64,000 bases of DNA, taken from Imbricaverruca yamaguchii. Its lineage: Eukaryota; Arthropoda; Thecostraca; Neoverrucidae. The translations under genes and the position numbers were made by a program. The notes under the pieces were generated by a model, which saw nothing but the letters and a program-made list of their open reading frames with translations, searched no databases and was not told the DNA's origin. Shown in pieces: positions 34,676 through 45,712 of the stretch (its first letter is position 1; every line of letters begins with the position of its first letter). The DNA lies in the NCBI GenBank assembly GCA_034440575.1, contig JAOTOL010001660.1:5446501-5510500 (forward strand), in the 5' to 3' direction.

Positions 34676-35034
34676 ACCGCATGCAAGTAACACAAATTCA
34701 CCACTTATAGTTCCGCTGGTGACATCATCAAGGCACGACAAAGGATGACCTGGAGCCTGGTTTGCTGCAGCAGTATACCTTAGATGCATGTGTTCACAAC
34801 ATAAATTGCATCTATTCAACGCCACTGACTGGTGTAATTGCGGAACAATCTGAGATATGATAAATAGTGGTCCAGCGACGGTGGGTCTGGGGTCGTTCTG
34901 TTTCCAACTTATCGCGTGCATCAGCTGGGTCCAGCTGGACAGCCGGCCGCGCCTCCGACTGGACGCAGGTCGGGGGCCGTGAGTGGGCTTCACCACCCCC
35001 GATGCCACCGAGGTGGAACTTGCGGGACCGTCGC
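34676..35034. other. Unannotated stretch
   Basis: No gene recognised. The sequence at 34,979-35,000 is echoed at 35,056-35,076 ('gtgagtgggcttcaccac'). Confidence 0.5.
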
Positions 35035-35082
35035 CAGGTCACTCAGGGGGGAACCGTGAGTGGGCTTCACCACGTCTCCCCG

Positions 35083-35192
35083 CAGATGCCACTCAGAGGT
35101 GGAACTGCGCGTGGCTGTGGAGACCACCGTCAGCCAGATGTCACTCAGAGGTGGAACTGTGCGTGGCCGTGGAGACCGAGGGGAGCCAGATG
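35083..35192 (+). repeat. Tandem duplication, 52 bp unit
   Basis: 'cagatg' starts units at 35,083 and 35,135, and the next begins at 35,187. Shared sequence includes 'cactcagaggtggaactg' and 'gtggccgtggagacc'. Confidence 0.8.
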
Positions 35193-35251
35193 GCTGCTTT
35201 GGAGCGACACCGCGTCCCATAACTGCGGAGCTGAGCACCGAGCCAGCTGAC

Positions 35252-35463
35252 AACTGCGGAAGGGGCGGGGATGGCCGAGTGGTTAAGGTGGTGGGCTCTG
35301 TGTACCAAAGGTCCTGGGTTCGACACTAGCACCGCTCGGAACATTTCCCAATCCCGCGGCCCACCGGCGAAACAGTGTGGGCGGCGCCCCGAGCCGTAAA
35401 TGTGCAGAAAGTGCGTCGTGAGCCACCCAATAAACAAACAATAATAAACATGATAACTGCGGA
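35252..35463 (+). mobile_element. tRNA-derived SINE, family C (9-bp target duplication)
   Basis: Body 35,261-35,454, flanked by AACTGCGGA at 35,252-35,260 and 35,455-35,463. The head has an A box 'tggccgagtgg' at 35,272 and a B box 'ggttcgacact' at 35,317, typical of a Leu/Ser-like tRNA ancestor. The tail is 'cccaataaacaaacaataat'. The host sequence around it is locally repetitive, which slightly weakens the target-duplication call. The acceptor stem does not pair, so it is not a tRNA gene. Confidence 0.8.
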
Positions 35464-36469
35464 GCTGAACGCCGAGCTGGTGTGGTCCGTCAGCTGATGA
35501 CTGCGGATAGCTCAGCGCCGCGACAGATGGTACCGAGGCGTGCTTAAACGACCGACATCAGAGGTGCTGCCGACACGGTGGGGCCGGACCGAGGTCAGCA
35601 GACGTGGGTGGCGCTACTCACCGTCCACACGTCGGCAGAGCATCACGACCACTAGCCGGTCAACAGTGCATCCCACACATTCGGATCTCCCGTCGCAATC
35701 AAGGGTGCCCGAAACTATTGGACTCTACGGCGTTGGGCTCCACCAGCCGTACTTAGATTGGCAGAAGTCACCGGCACGCCCCGTCGCTTGAGCTCATTGC
35801 AAGTTGATGCATTCCCCGCCTACTACAAAAAGCGAAGGCCTGTCATGGCCAAATGAGATATATAAAATATGAACTCATGAAGGCCAGACCACTTCCCATT
35901 AACCTTTGTGCTATCATTTTAGGGATTCTGTTGCAAACATGTGCTATGTTTGCGAGCACATTTCTGCACAATTCTGCAAGCAAGACACATTGTAGAACAT
36001 GCATTTTCGATGTCAGGAACTGGTGCACACATCGTTCAACTCAGAAAGGATCACAATCACCAGGTGCTTGAAGCATGGTAGAAGGTCATGCTCCAACTGC
36101 ACTCAGGTTGTCTGCAATAATAATCATCGTCGCGGAAGTATGGGCACATCACTCTGCGGTTGGGACCCAGGGGACACGCGGAGATAGGCGGGACTCGAAG
36201 GGCACGGTATCCTCGCTATAGTGTCATCTGAATCCTACTGATGGCGTCTGTTATACCCATACAATCCCCGGTCATCTCCCTTGATGGAATTCCTTCACGC
36301 TTCCTTAAACGTGCCAACTAAAATGGTTCAAGCTATCGTGTGCGTTGAATCAATTATATTCCTCCAACTAGTGGACTATAATTTTGTTACGAGTAGCATA
36401 ACCTGCGCTACTTGTGAGTAATAGCGATCCAGTATCTAGTGAGGTCCGTAAAGTGGTAGCACGGTATGG
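35464..36469. other. Unannotated stretch
   Basis: No gene or repeat recognised. Confidence 0.5.
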
Positions 36470-36750
36470 TATCCATTACACAGTGCACAGTACCAGTACA
36501 CAGTACACAGCATACAGTACACAGCATGCAGTACGCAGCATACAGTACACAGCATGCAGTACGCAGCATACAGTACACAGTGCATAGTGCAGAGTACACA
36601 GTGCACAGAATACTGCATACGATGCACACTGCACAGTACATAGCATACAGTGCACAGTACATAGTACATAGTACACAGTGCACAGTACACAATGCTGTTC
36701 ACAGTACATAGTAACGGTTAAGCAGTACATAGTAACGGTTAAGCAGTACA
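36470..36750. repeat. CAGTACACAG/CATACAG low-complexity array
   Basis: Short units such as 'cagtacacagcatacagtac' and 'agcatgcagtacgc' repeat for about 230 bp, ending in two copies of 'agcagtacatagtaacggtta'. All overlapping open frames are repeat artefacts. Confidence 0.85.
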
Positions 36751-37789
36751 TATATCGGTACTTCTCGTGCCGATCTTCGGTCACCACCTACGACGGCACT
36801 TGTCCAACGTACCGCCCGTGCCGGACTGATTTGCTGCTCACCCCGCCATATTTTTAAAATCCTATTTTATCATGACATGTATGGCAACCAGTTTAGCTGT
36901 TTTGTGATTTTGATCTCTTCCGTTCTGCTGCTTCATCCAATTGACGCGAGGTTGCAATAGTCACAAGTCCATTGTGGATAACCTCAATAAAAAGTATGTG
37001 TCTGTGTCTGTGCCTATGCTGATGTATACGGATTTGTGCGGAACAGCACATAACGGGAACAGATTTTAGGAGATCTTTGATGATCACAAATTTATGTGAT
37101 TTATAGTTGTCATTCGTCAGTTTCATTTCTCATCTCCAGCCTCTGTGCAGCTGCGTGGTACACAAACTCCTCTGGGTGTCGGTGGAAACAATCCTGGAAA
37201 CAAATTTTGAAGGCAAAGTTGAAGGGTGTTCCAAAGTTGTTAGGATATGAACGTCATACTATTCGAAAACATCGTGAAGAACATTTTGTATGAGAATAAA
37301 ATGGTTCCCGCGAATATTCTCGTTTTCCACCATCATTATCAAATTAGCTGAGCCAAAATATATACGTGTATGTACTAAGCGAATTATAAGTAGTGCATCC
37401 GCTTGAAGGTATGAGAAAAGTGAAATTAAAATATCAAAGCTGGCAAACTGCACCGCTACCGAGTGCAAAAAATGCGGTAGCTACTACAGCTTTCCATTCA
37501 GGTGCAAATTCCCGCTAAAATGAATGTCATTAAGGCCCATTTGAAGTCATTTCTCATCGCTCCTATTGTTCCCAGCTCTCAATTTATCTTGGAAGCTCGA
37601 GATAGTTCTGTCGTGCTGCCTGGCGAAGGATCTATCATGAAAGGTATCAAGCGTGCCTTCCTCCGCACCAACAGTGTGGATTTCCCACTATTTATTAATT
37701 GAACTATTTATTTATTTCACTATTGATTTTCCACAATTGGAAATAGTGGGATTTCCCACTATTGATAGGTATTGAAATTATGCACACTA
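36751..37789. other. Unannotated AT-rich stretch
   Basis: No gene, RNA or tandem repeat recognised. Confidence 0.5.
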
Positions 37790-38225
37790 TACGCTTCTAT
37801 AATTCTATAATACTTCTCACAGAAGAGTTCTAGAAGAATCACAGAATAGTCCTGGAGGAGTTATCAGAGAGTTATAAGAGAGGCACGGGAAAGTTTTGGA
37901 GGAGTCGAGCGTTTTGGAAGAGTAATTAGATAATTTATGCGATTCATGGAAGAGTTTTGGAAGAGTAACAGGAGAGTTTTATAAGGTTCAAAGGCGAGTT
38001 CCATAAAAGTCACTGGGAGTCCTGAAAGAGTGGAAAGGAAGATTTTGAAGGATCAGTGGAAAATTTGATAAGAGTCGAGAATAGTTTTGGAAGAGCTATG
38101 GGTGGAATAGTTTTAGAAGAATCAAGGTAGGGTTCTGGACGAGTTTCTCGAGGGCTGTCGGAAGAATGTTCGCAGAGTCAATTTTGGACAACTCTTGCAG
38201 AACGCTCAGAAGAGTCGAGTGTTTT
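37790..38225 (+). repeat. Degenerate purine-rich repeat (GAAGAGT core)
   Basis: Units of about 28-33 bp built on 'ttttggaagagtcacagg' recur with much divergence. Confidence 0.6.
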
Positions 38226-38234
38226 TCAGTGTAA

Positions 38235-38575
38235 GCTTCTTTAGATGAGACGAGTCGCCGAGGGCCCGCGACTCCGCTTGTAACGCAATATGTGCGCCCA
38301 TTAATCAGGCATTCATCAGGTCCTTCTGCTCAGTCACACAAGAGAAGTCGCCAAGGCACCGCGACCTGACTTGTAACACAGAGTGTGCGCCCATTAATCA
38401 GGCATTCATCAGGTCCTTCTGCTCAGTCACACAAGAGAAGTCGCCGAGGCACCGCGACCTGACTTGTAACACAGAGTGTGCGTCCATTAATATATGCCTT
38501 TGTGCCGAGTTAGATGAGAGAAGTCGCCGAGGCAGCACCACTCTGCTTGCAACGTAGTGTGTGTGCGCTGATTAA
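38235..38575 (+). repeat. Tandem repeat, 93 bp unit, about 3.5 copies
   Basis: Two central copies starting at 38,333 and 38,426 are near-identical over 'gtcacacaagagaagtcgcc' and 'cattaatcaggcattcatca'. Diverged copies flank them. Confidence 0.9.
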
Positions 38576-40959
38576 TTATACCTTTACTGTGTGTAAGCCT
38601 GCAGCTGGTTTACACATAACCCGCTTCAACAACATAATGTCGAGTCGCTTCCAGACCGGGTAAGCAGATTGCTTCTCGCCAGCGGCTCAAATAAGCCCCG
38701 GCTCAAGTCAGCCCCGGCTCAGTTCAGCCCCGGAGCGGCTGTCCGAGAAGCGCGTCTTTTCCCTGTTCGGTCTGTTCGGACCGGCGACGAAAAACGAGAA
38801 CTCCCGGCTAAACTTGTCCGCTTCCACTGTTTACTGCAGCGATCCCGGGCTTTTTGTGACGGCGGCTGAACGCGAGACGCATTGGCACCGACTCTGACGC
38901 GCCGTGCCGCCCGCGCTCGGCCTACTGGCCATCCAGCAGATGTGCGTGTGACCTGGTAAAGCGAGCGGAAGAGCAGAGACGGAATTACATTACGGGGAGA
39001 ATGGGGCGCATCCTAACCGGCAGGTGTCCACAGCGTATTTGGCATTTCGGGCCTGATTCCTCGAAGCTGCACTGTCGAATTTAGCTTCGTCCATTCACTT
39101 GTCACGAAAAGAACTGAATGTGTTGGAAGCAAATGCTATTTCTTAACTTTGTGTGTGATCTCCACAAACCAAAATAGTTGTCAGCAACGGTTATTTTGAC
39201 ACACACTTTCATGGAACATGTGTGTACGGGTCTTCTCTGGGACCATCTGCCGCCGCCTGTGGACTTCAGTTGTCGCGCGTGCATCAGCATGCAGCAGCGA
39301 GCCGCCGGGTCTGTTTTGTCGGCGCGCATAAGAGTCACTGGGGATGGTGACCGGTGCGTGACCTAAATCTCCGCCAATAGCTTCCGTTTTTGTTCAAAAT
39401 GTGCGTTGAAGGTTGAATTTGCGCAAGCACAATCCGCCAGATACAGGAAATTGTGCTTTTCCGAATATGTTATCTTCTTTCGTCACAGACATAATTATTT
39501 TAATCCAAAAGTGCGATTATTTGCAGTCAGATTGCATGAGGGCTAGGCTTGCCCAAGGTCACGCAATGTCAATCGCAATCGCAATCACGCAATCTATTAC
39601 AATTAGGATGTATTCTTGTCCATCAGCTTCATCATTCATCAGATCAGGCAAACGTATGTGGGGCCAGACTCCTACCCCCATGGCATGTCACGTGGTACGA
39701 ACTGTCCTTAAGTCATTCAAAGAAGAACCACGAAGAGAGATCACGTTGTCGCTTTCATTTTATTGTCTAAACGTCGGAAGCATTTCCTCCTCCCCTGAAT
39801 CAACTTATAATCCTAAAGTTGTAACTGAATGGATGTCGAGAACCCAGATATAGAATTGGTGGGCATTTATTTTCTGAGATGTATAGTAAGCATCCATAAG
39901 GATGCAGGTTAGTTCTCGAAAGCAAAGCGGACGAAAAGCGAAGAAGATAATTTACATCGTTTCCTCTAACTCTAACTCATTGTATTGGAGAATGATGAAG
40001 ATTGTGAGAATGAGACATTGTGACAGACGCAGAGACAGACACAGTCACAGAGAGGGACAGAGGCTGAGAGGTGGAAATACAGATATGGATTCACCTAGCT
40101 CCTGCACGCATCAGCTTACCCGTTTAGAATATCCACAATGCATGAGGCAATCTCGATCCTGCTCCCATACTGCGCGGCCAGAACGTCGGCTTGTTTGGCA
40201 AACGTCACCATCACCAGGTGCGAGCGGCCACGGAATTCAGTCGCACTTCCTCGGCAATTCGAGTGCTGTACTAGTATTGTTCTAGCATAGCGCTAGAGTG
40301 GTATACACTGGGTTATGATTGTTTGCTTTGCAGTTTATTCGGCATTCCCCATTTGCGGTAAGATGGCAGGCTGTTCAAACTGAAGTTAACGCTTTGGAAG
40401 CTCACGAAAGCGATGAAAATATTCACGACATTGAAAATCCGCGGATGTTATATTTGGACGAAAACTCAATTATACACTGACTGCAGATTTATCGTTTTCT
40501 CTTGTAATTGCCTTCGTCTTTGTCGGTACCATCGAGGTGATTATCTTTTCTCGTGGTGTCGGGTGACCATGCTATGCAAAACGTGCTGATGTTGACTATA
40601 TCTGCTTCACGGTGTGTAGTACGATGCCCGTAACCCTCAAGCCCAACAAAGTCAACTGCAAAGTGTATATGAACGCTAATTCTCGGTTCTGGTGTCTTGC
40701 AATACTTCGTTGTTCTACTGATGTTCGCTTGACAGTTCGGGACATTTTCTTGCCGTTAAGCTGATGGACTTCCATTTTAAGTTGGTGGCTTCAACTTATA
40801 TTATATATATTCTACACGCTTAGTTTTTATCTCTCTGAGCCTAAAATGCAAGCTCAAGTTTGACCCCAGGACGTTTATTCGTACTTGGGATCCACTATTG
40901 GCATTGTGAGCTCGAAACGAGGGAAGGCTTAGGGTGGTGTTCGGAAACCCTACTCCCCT
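38576..40959. other. Unannotated stretch
   Basis: 38,650-38,960 is GC-rich without a recognised domain. The remainder is mixed AT-rich DNA in which I see no gene, RNA or tandem array. Confidence 0.5.
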
Positions 40960-40964
40960 CTGCA

Positions 40965-41200
40965 TTTCCACCGATAGGAAGAATCGGCAGAGATTGCAAA
41001 AGGTAGATAGAGTAAGAGTGGATAAGAGGAAAAGGAGGACAAGAGGGATGGCGAGGGAGATATCAAAGTAGATAGAGAAAGGGTTAGAGAGGGAGAGGAT
41101 GAAGGGAGGGTCAGATAAAAGGAGAGGAAGATAGTAGAAAGTACGAAAGATTGCACAGAAAGACACAGAGCGACAAAAAAGGAAGACAGGTAATAACTAA
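40965..41200. repeat. Purine-rich (A/G) tract
   Basis: The + strand is very largely A and G for over 200 bases, for example 'gagagggagaggatgaaggg', without a fixed unit. The pyrimidine-rich minus strand gives a Leu/Ser/Phe-rich frame that I do not call as a gene. Confidence 0.7.
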
Positions 41201-41334
41201 GGCGTCATGAGAAATGCCTTCAAGGGACACGCCAGATCCTCTTGCAGGGATCTAGCACCCCTAGGCGCACCCAATTTCTTCCGGGAGACGAACCACTCGA
41301 AAGATCCCAGACAAACCCGACGACTGAGGAGATT

Positions 41335-41661
<327 letters not shown>

Positions 41662-41864
41662 TGTGACGCCCCTGTCCCGTGACGCGACACGTGTAGGTCT
41701 CTCTGATTGGCTGTGGTCCGCCAGAGCCCTGGGGCGGTCCGGCGGTCACGGGCACGGTCCCGCCCGGGTCGGCATTCGTGCGCATCTCCCGTGCAGTTCA
41801 CACCGACTCGCACAGATACCGGACGTCTATGGGGACAGTGCTATTTTGTTTGTAAGTACCCATC

Positions 41865-42001
41865 GCTTTTCTTTCGTTTCTGGGGGTGGCACCCGTCACA
41901 CTTGTTTCCTTTCTGGGGGTGGCACCCGTCACTCCTTTCTTTCGTTTCTGGTGTTGACACCCGTCACTCCTTTCTTTCGGTTCTGGGGTAACACCCGTCA
42001 C
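41865..42001 (+). repeat. ~36-bp repeats, possible 5' region of LINE
   Basis: Four imperfect copies of 'tttctttcgtttctgggggt' + 'ggcacccgtcac' lie directly upstream of the I/R1-like LINE. They may be repeated 5'-UTR units of that element or a pre-existing minisatellite. Confidence 0.6.
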
Positions 42002-42116
42002 CTCGCGCGATTTTTCCCCCGTCGTACTTCCTTTCCCTGTGTTTCACTGTGTTCTTGTTTGCTTAGGTTACGTTAGGTAGGGTTTTACCCCGCGATAGGG
42101 AAAAAAACGAAAAAAG

Positions 42117-42536
42117 GATGCAGACACCAACTCGCCACCGAACTCCGATTCAGAACCCCTGCCAATGACCACATCTGCTGACCATCGCTCGACCACGGAC
42201 TTGACGCCTGATGCTCCCTCACTTAGTCGAGCAATCGATGACCCGCGCCGGAATATCGCTTTAGATGACTCCATGGAAGCCCTCTGCTCCTCGCCGACCC
42301 CTGCCCGTCCCAAGACCACGACCTCTCCTCGCAGCCCGGACCAGACCATCACTCTTCACGCCGCTGACCCTTGCTCGAACCAGACCACACCATCTCCATC
42401 TGAACCCATCCAATCCACCGAACCCTACCTCGACAGTGCTAGCTCATACGTAGTCGTTAAGCCTGTCGTCGTTACAATCGCCGACCGCCATGCACTTCTA
42501 CTTCTCTACAAATCTTTAGTTCTACCCATAATATAA
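42117..42536 (+). pseudogene. LINE N-terminal region fused to ORF2 thumb remnant
   Basis: The open frame (ATG at 42,165, upstream codons also open) encodes a Pro/Thr/Ser-rich low-complexity protein typical of LINE ORF1 N-termini. Near codon 105 it changes to 'ALLLLYKSLVLPII', the conserved start of the thumb/connection after the RT palm, and then stops at 42,534-42,536. A stop plus frameshift separates it from the thumb continuation at 42,550. The join marks the internal deletion; endonuclease and catalytic RT motifs are absent. Function is lost or would need to be supplied in trans. Confidence 0.6.
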
Positions 42537-42549
42537 TGTGACCCATAGT

Positions 42550-42711
42550 ATATACCGGTACCAGCGCATCATCTCTAAAAATTATAGACACCATTCAAAA
42601 CACATTTCTCCGTATCGCCCTTGGCGCAATGGCAACTTCTCCAATCAATTCTTTACACATAGAAGCAGGAATTTCACCATTAAACATCCGAAGAATGGAA
42701 CACACTTAGCA
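42550..42711 (+). pseudogene. LINE ORF2 connection region fragment
   Basis: The frame starting GTA at 42,550 reads 'VYTGTSASSLKIIDTIQNT', then 'FLRIALGAMATSPI' and 'LHIEAGISPLNIRR'. This is a strongly conserved signature between RT and RNase H in I/R1/Jockey-type LINEs. It ends at a stop near 42,709. Further diverged coding-like sequence continues in shifted frames up to the RNase H domain. Confidence 0.75.
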
Positions 42712-43144
42712 ATGCCGCAAAAATTCAATTGAAAGAATAGCATCCCACACATGCATCATTACAAGTTGTCCCAAATTTACACCACAACTATTTAGGTCCC
42801 GCCGAAAAGCGAACCAGCCTTACCAAAGCTTCATGCATCAAAACATATTCTACACAATTCCAATACAATATTCCACATATTACTCCTCTTCCTCTACCAA
42901 CTACACCACAGTGGCAGATGACAGATCGACATATTTTTTATCTCATCACCACACAACACACCACAACACAACACAACTTTCCAAAATCACAACTTTGTCC
43001 TGAACACGAACAAAAATTTCACCAGTTTCGCTCTCGTTATCGACATGTACCTTTCATTTTTGCGGCGAATCAAAAGAATCCAACCTCACTGGGAATGCCA
43101 TAGTTTCAAACCCACACACAAAACAGCATCGCCTATCAAATGGT

Positions 43145-43440
43145 ACCTCTATTTTCATCGTAGAATTGCACTCCATTCTCGTTGCCCTTCGTTATGTCTA
43201 CAACTGTTCAATTAGTCGTCCCATACGTAGTGTCGTCATTTGTTCCGATTCCAAATCTGTTCCTCAATCACTTTCTTCACTTTCTTTTTCACGCCATTGC
43301 CATATTTCCATCTACGATAACCTTCAAACACTATCTGATGGGCGTGAAGGTCCGTTTCTTGTGGGTGCCCAGTCACGGCGGCATCCCAGGAAACAAAGAA
43401 GCTGACAAATTAGCCAAAGCATCATTGCACCTCCAAAACA
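43145..43440 (+). pseudogene. LINE ribonuclease H domain, frameshifted
   Basis: Two frames together give RNase H motifs in order: 'ELHSILVALRYV' (catalytic Glu), 'VICSDSKSV' (catalytic Asp), then after a frameshift 'VRFLWVPSHGGIPGNKEADK' (His and last Asp). The first catalytic Asp of the family is not visible. The usual substrate is the RNA strand of RNA:DNA hybrids during retrotransposition, but this copy is broken by at least one frameshift. Confidence 0.8.
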
Positions 43441-43599
43441 TCACATAAATTTAACCACATTTTTAAAGCATTAAATCATCAATACGACAGAACACACGGC
43501 ATTTTCGGAAAGAAAACTGGGCACAACACATAAATCATACACAATGACGTTTCATTCAAACTGTCGTAGATACCCGGATCACATCAATCATCATACCGA

Positions 43600-43910
43600 A
43601 AAAACCTACACGAAGAAAAAGTATTACCACGTTTACGCATCGGCCATACTTTTCTTACACATCGATATATATATACACGGCTTCACCTCGACCTTCATGC
43701 CCATCATGCAACACCCATCTTACAGTTCCACACATTCTCCTTGATTGTCAGAAGTACCACGGCCCTCGAAAAATACTTGCAGGTTTGTGCCATACACACA
43801 AAATTCCCTTCCCCTACCTACATTATTGGTGGATGATCATCAATTTCTCGTCAAATTACTTTTCATGTTTCTACGCAACACGAACCTGTTCCAATATTTA
43901 TGAGTTGAAT
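43600..43910 (+). pseudogene. LINE ORF2 C-terminal fragment
   Basis: 'RLRIGHTFLTH' at 43,630 is a hallmark of the post-RNase H region of I/R1-type LINEs. A shifted frame downstream includes 'DCQKYHGPRKIL' and ends with 'FLRNTNLFQYL' before a stop near 43,903, matching the family's usual C-terminus. Frameshifts separate these pieces. Confidence 0.65.
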
Positions 43911-44297
43911 TATATCGCATAACATAATCTACATTTCTTATTAATAGCACGAAATGGCCTGAGGAGGTCGAAGTGCCAAACACAACGAAAACCAAAAGGC
44001 ATTCATGCGCTGCTGGGGACACTCGCTTCCCGTCATTCCTTCTGTGTGGACGCTCCAAGGTTTCGCGTCAGGCAGTGGTGAGGGTTGCCGGTCTGTCCGT
44101 GTGTGATTTTCCATGGTTTGTCCTCTTGGTGTCTCCTGGGAAAGGTGACTTCGCCTCTGCAATGTCGGTTCGTGCTATAGCGGTTTGTTAGTTTTTTTTT
44201 TTACTATGTTTCATGCGCTTGATCTTTCTCCTTTGCTTGCATTGCGCAAACATAGGCTATATGTAGTTGGGCGTGGCTCGTGCTCACAGCAATTGAT

Positions 44298-44993
44298 GGG
44301 ACAAGACCAAAACAAAAACAAAAAAAGCGGGGGAGATTCATGCTCTGGTAGGAATAAGATGCTCTAACGATGATGTTGGGACTTTCTTGGTGGTGCGCCT
44401 GTTCTCATGGAAGACATGCAAGTTCAAGAGACGGCCCTAAATACAGTCGTGCCTGCCTAAGGTACTGGCTGCCGAGAAGGTGCAAAATGCCAACCTGCTT
44501 GGAAATGGCGGTGTTCTCCTGAAATGCCAGGCAAAAGGGCAGCAAACAGCTAAGCTCTTAGAAGTAGCGTATTTCAAAGACGAAAATGTTGAGATTGACC
44601 TTCACCGGATCGTGAATTAATCCCATGGAAAGTTGCATAAGGAATACTTGGTAGATCTTCAGAGCAAGAGATAGTGCAGTGGCTACTGGATTATCATGTG
44701 AGTGTTGCCAAGCGAATGCTCGAGAAGGTAGTGTCCGTGGTGGTATCCCCTTCTAATTTTGATATTTGGCTTTCACGCTTTCCCAAAAGAAATTAAGCTA
44801 GAGTGCAAGGTGAACAAAGTCCACGTCAGTTCTTCACATACCAAGCTATGCTTCCGGCGTTGCATGTACAGACATGGGCTGGGAAATTGTTCAGGGATGG
44901 AAGTGTCTGAGATGTGGCGAGAGCACACATGATGGCACATGCATGCTGAAGAGTCTCCACTGTGGTGGGCACATGCATGTGTCTAGATAAATA
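44298..44993 (+). pseudogene. LINE ORF1 (gag-like) relic with zinc-knuckle remnant
   Basis: A frame broken by stops and frameshifts shows the order of an I/R1/Jockey-type ORF1. It starts 'MGQDQNKNKKSGGD' (44,298). From ~44,466 comes an RRM-like part ('NLLGNGGVLLKCQAKGQQTA', 'VEIDLHRIVN', 'EIVQWLLDYHVSVAKRML'), then 'NFDIWLSRFPKEIKL' after a one-base shift. The end is a zinc-knuckle remnant 'CLRCGESTHDGTC' (~44,910) followed by 'LHCGG'. The family's ORF1 binds element RNA in the ribonucleoprotein. No ORF2 follows. It may be a separate 3'-broken element just downstream of the deleted LINE. Confidence 0.65.
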
Positions 44994-45484
44994 TTTTTTC
45001 CAAGCGATACAAATGTATGATCGATTGATGCAAAACAAGAGGGATGATGTTGACGATTGACGGTCAGTATGTTGTTGTAATATCAGTACGATTGATTGAT
45101 GACGGATGTTGTTGTAATATCAGTAGGTTCCACACAAAACATCACATGGAAAATAATATAGATATCAGACTGAGCATGACGGAAAAGGGATATTAAAATC
45201 TGTCTGAGCCATACTACGTATTAAAACCATGCTACGCAAATTACAAATAAAATTAATACAACTACTGAATTCTGTGACAACATTTATTTGTAGCATGAAA
45301 CCAACTGGAGGATGCTTCTGTGTCAAACCGAAGTGAACAGGTGAGATACTGATGTAAAATAACTCGGGATGTCCAGCCAAGGAAGGAAAGGATGTCTGTC
45401 CCTCATGCCCCGTCCGTGAGTACATGTGCTGCGCAGGTAGGAGGGGCGCAACAAGTGGCCAATAAAATGAAGATTGCTGGGAAG
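44994..45484. other. Unannotated AT-rich stretch
   Basis: Contains two short copies of 'gttgttgtaatatcagta' (45,072-45,125). No gene recognised. It ends with GGAAG (45,480-45,484), the target duplication of the LTR element. Confidence 0.5.
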
Positions 45485-45694
45485 TGTTGTGCGTGTGTCG
45501 CATGCGCCGAGCGCGGGCCGTGGTTTATGGCACCACGGACGCGCGACCCACTTCCGACCGTTCGCCCGGGCAGGGCCCAGTCGCGTCAGGGCAAGGCCAG
45601 AGGCAGCAGCGTGCGTGTCGAGCCGTGGACAATATAGAGACCGTGATAGAGCAGTGCATCAAGAGACAGTGAGCACTGAGCGTGCACCACCACA
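45485..45694 (+). repeat. 5' long terminal repeat
   Basis: 210 bp, starting 'tgttgtgcgtgtgtcgcatg' and ending 'gtgcaccaccaca'. An AT-rich 'gacaatatagagacc' near 45,630 is the only TATA-like sequence inside. No canonical AATAAA signal is seen in it. Confidence 0.95.
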
Positions 45695-45712
45695 TGGCGC
45701 GTCGGTAGTATG
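45695..45712 (+). promoter_or_regulatory. Primer binding site candidate
   Basis: TGGCGCGTCGGTAGT follows the LTR with no spacer. It begins with TGG, which would pair with a tRNA 3'-CCA end. I cannot name the tRNA. The gag start codon ATG at 45,710 lies only 15 bases past the LTR, so leader and primer site overlap the ORF start. Confidence 0.65.

Larger units (their letters stand above)
42060..43990 (+). mobile_element. Internally deleted I/R1-like non-LTR retrotransposon
   Basis: The 5' end 'ggttacgttaggtagggttt' with an A-rich stretch is followed by a Pro/Thr/Ser-rich coding stretch (42,117-42,480). Without any endonuclease or RT palm, the sequence passes into the thumb region of ORF2 (from ~42,490), then a ribonuclease H domain (43,145-43,440) and the conserved ORF2 C-terminus (43,630-43,905). 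It ends in a 3' untranslated part containing 'cgaaatggcctgaggaggtc'. Frameshifts and stops break the reading frame. The element therefore keeps both ends and lacks the middle, like a non-autonomous derivative, but has also decayed. Confidence 0.75.

Noticed and set aside
35261..35345. tRNA-Leu/Ser gene
   Set aside because: The head is tRNA-like but lacks a paired acceptor stem. It is part of a SINE with a target duplication.
38669..38869. GC-rich 66-codon frame with flanking CpG-rich DNA as a promoter/first exon
   Set aside because: No downstream exons, splice pattern or core promoter elements could be supported.
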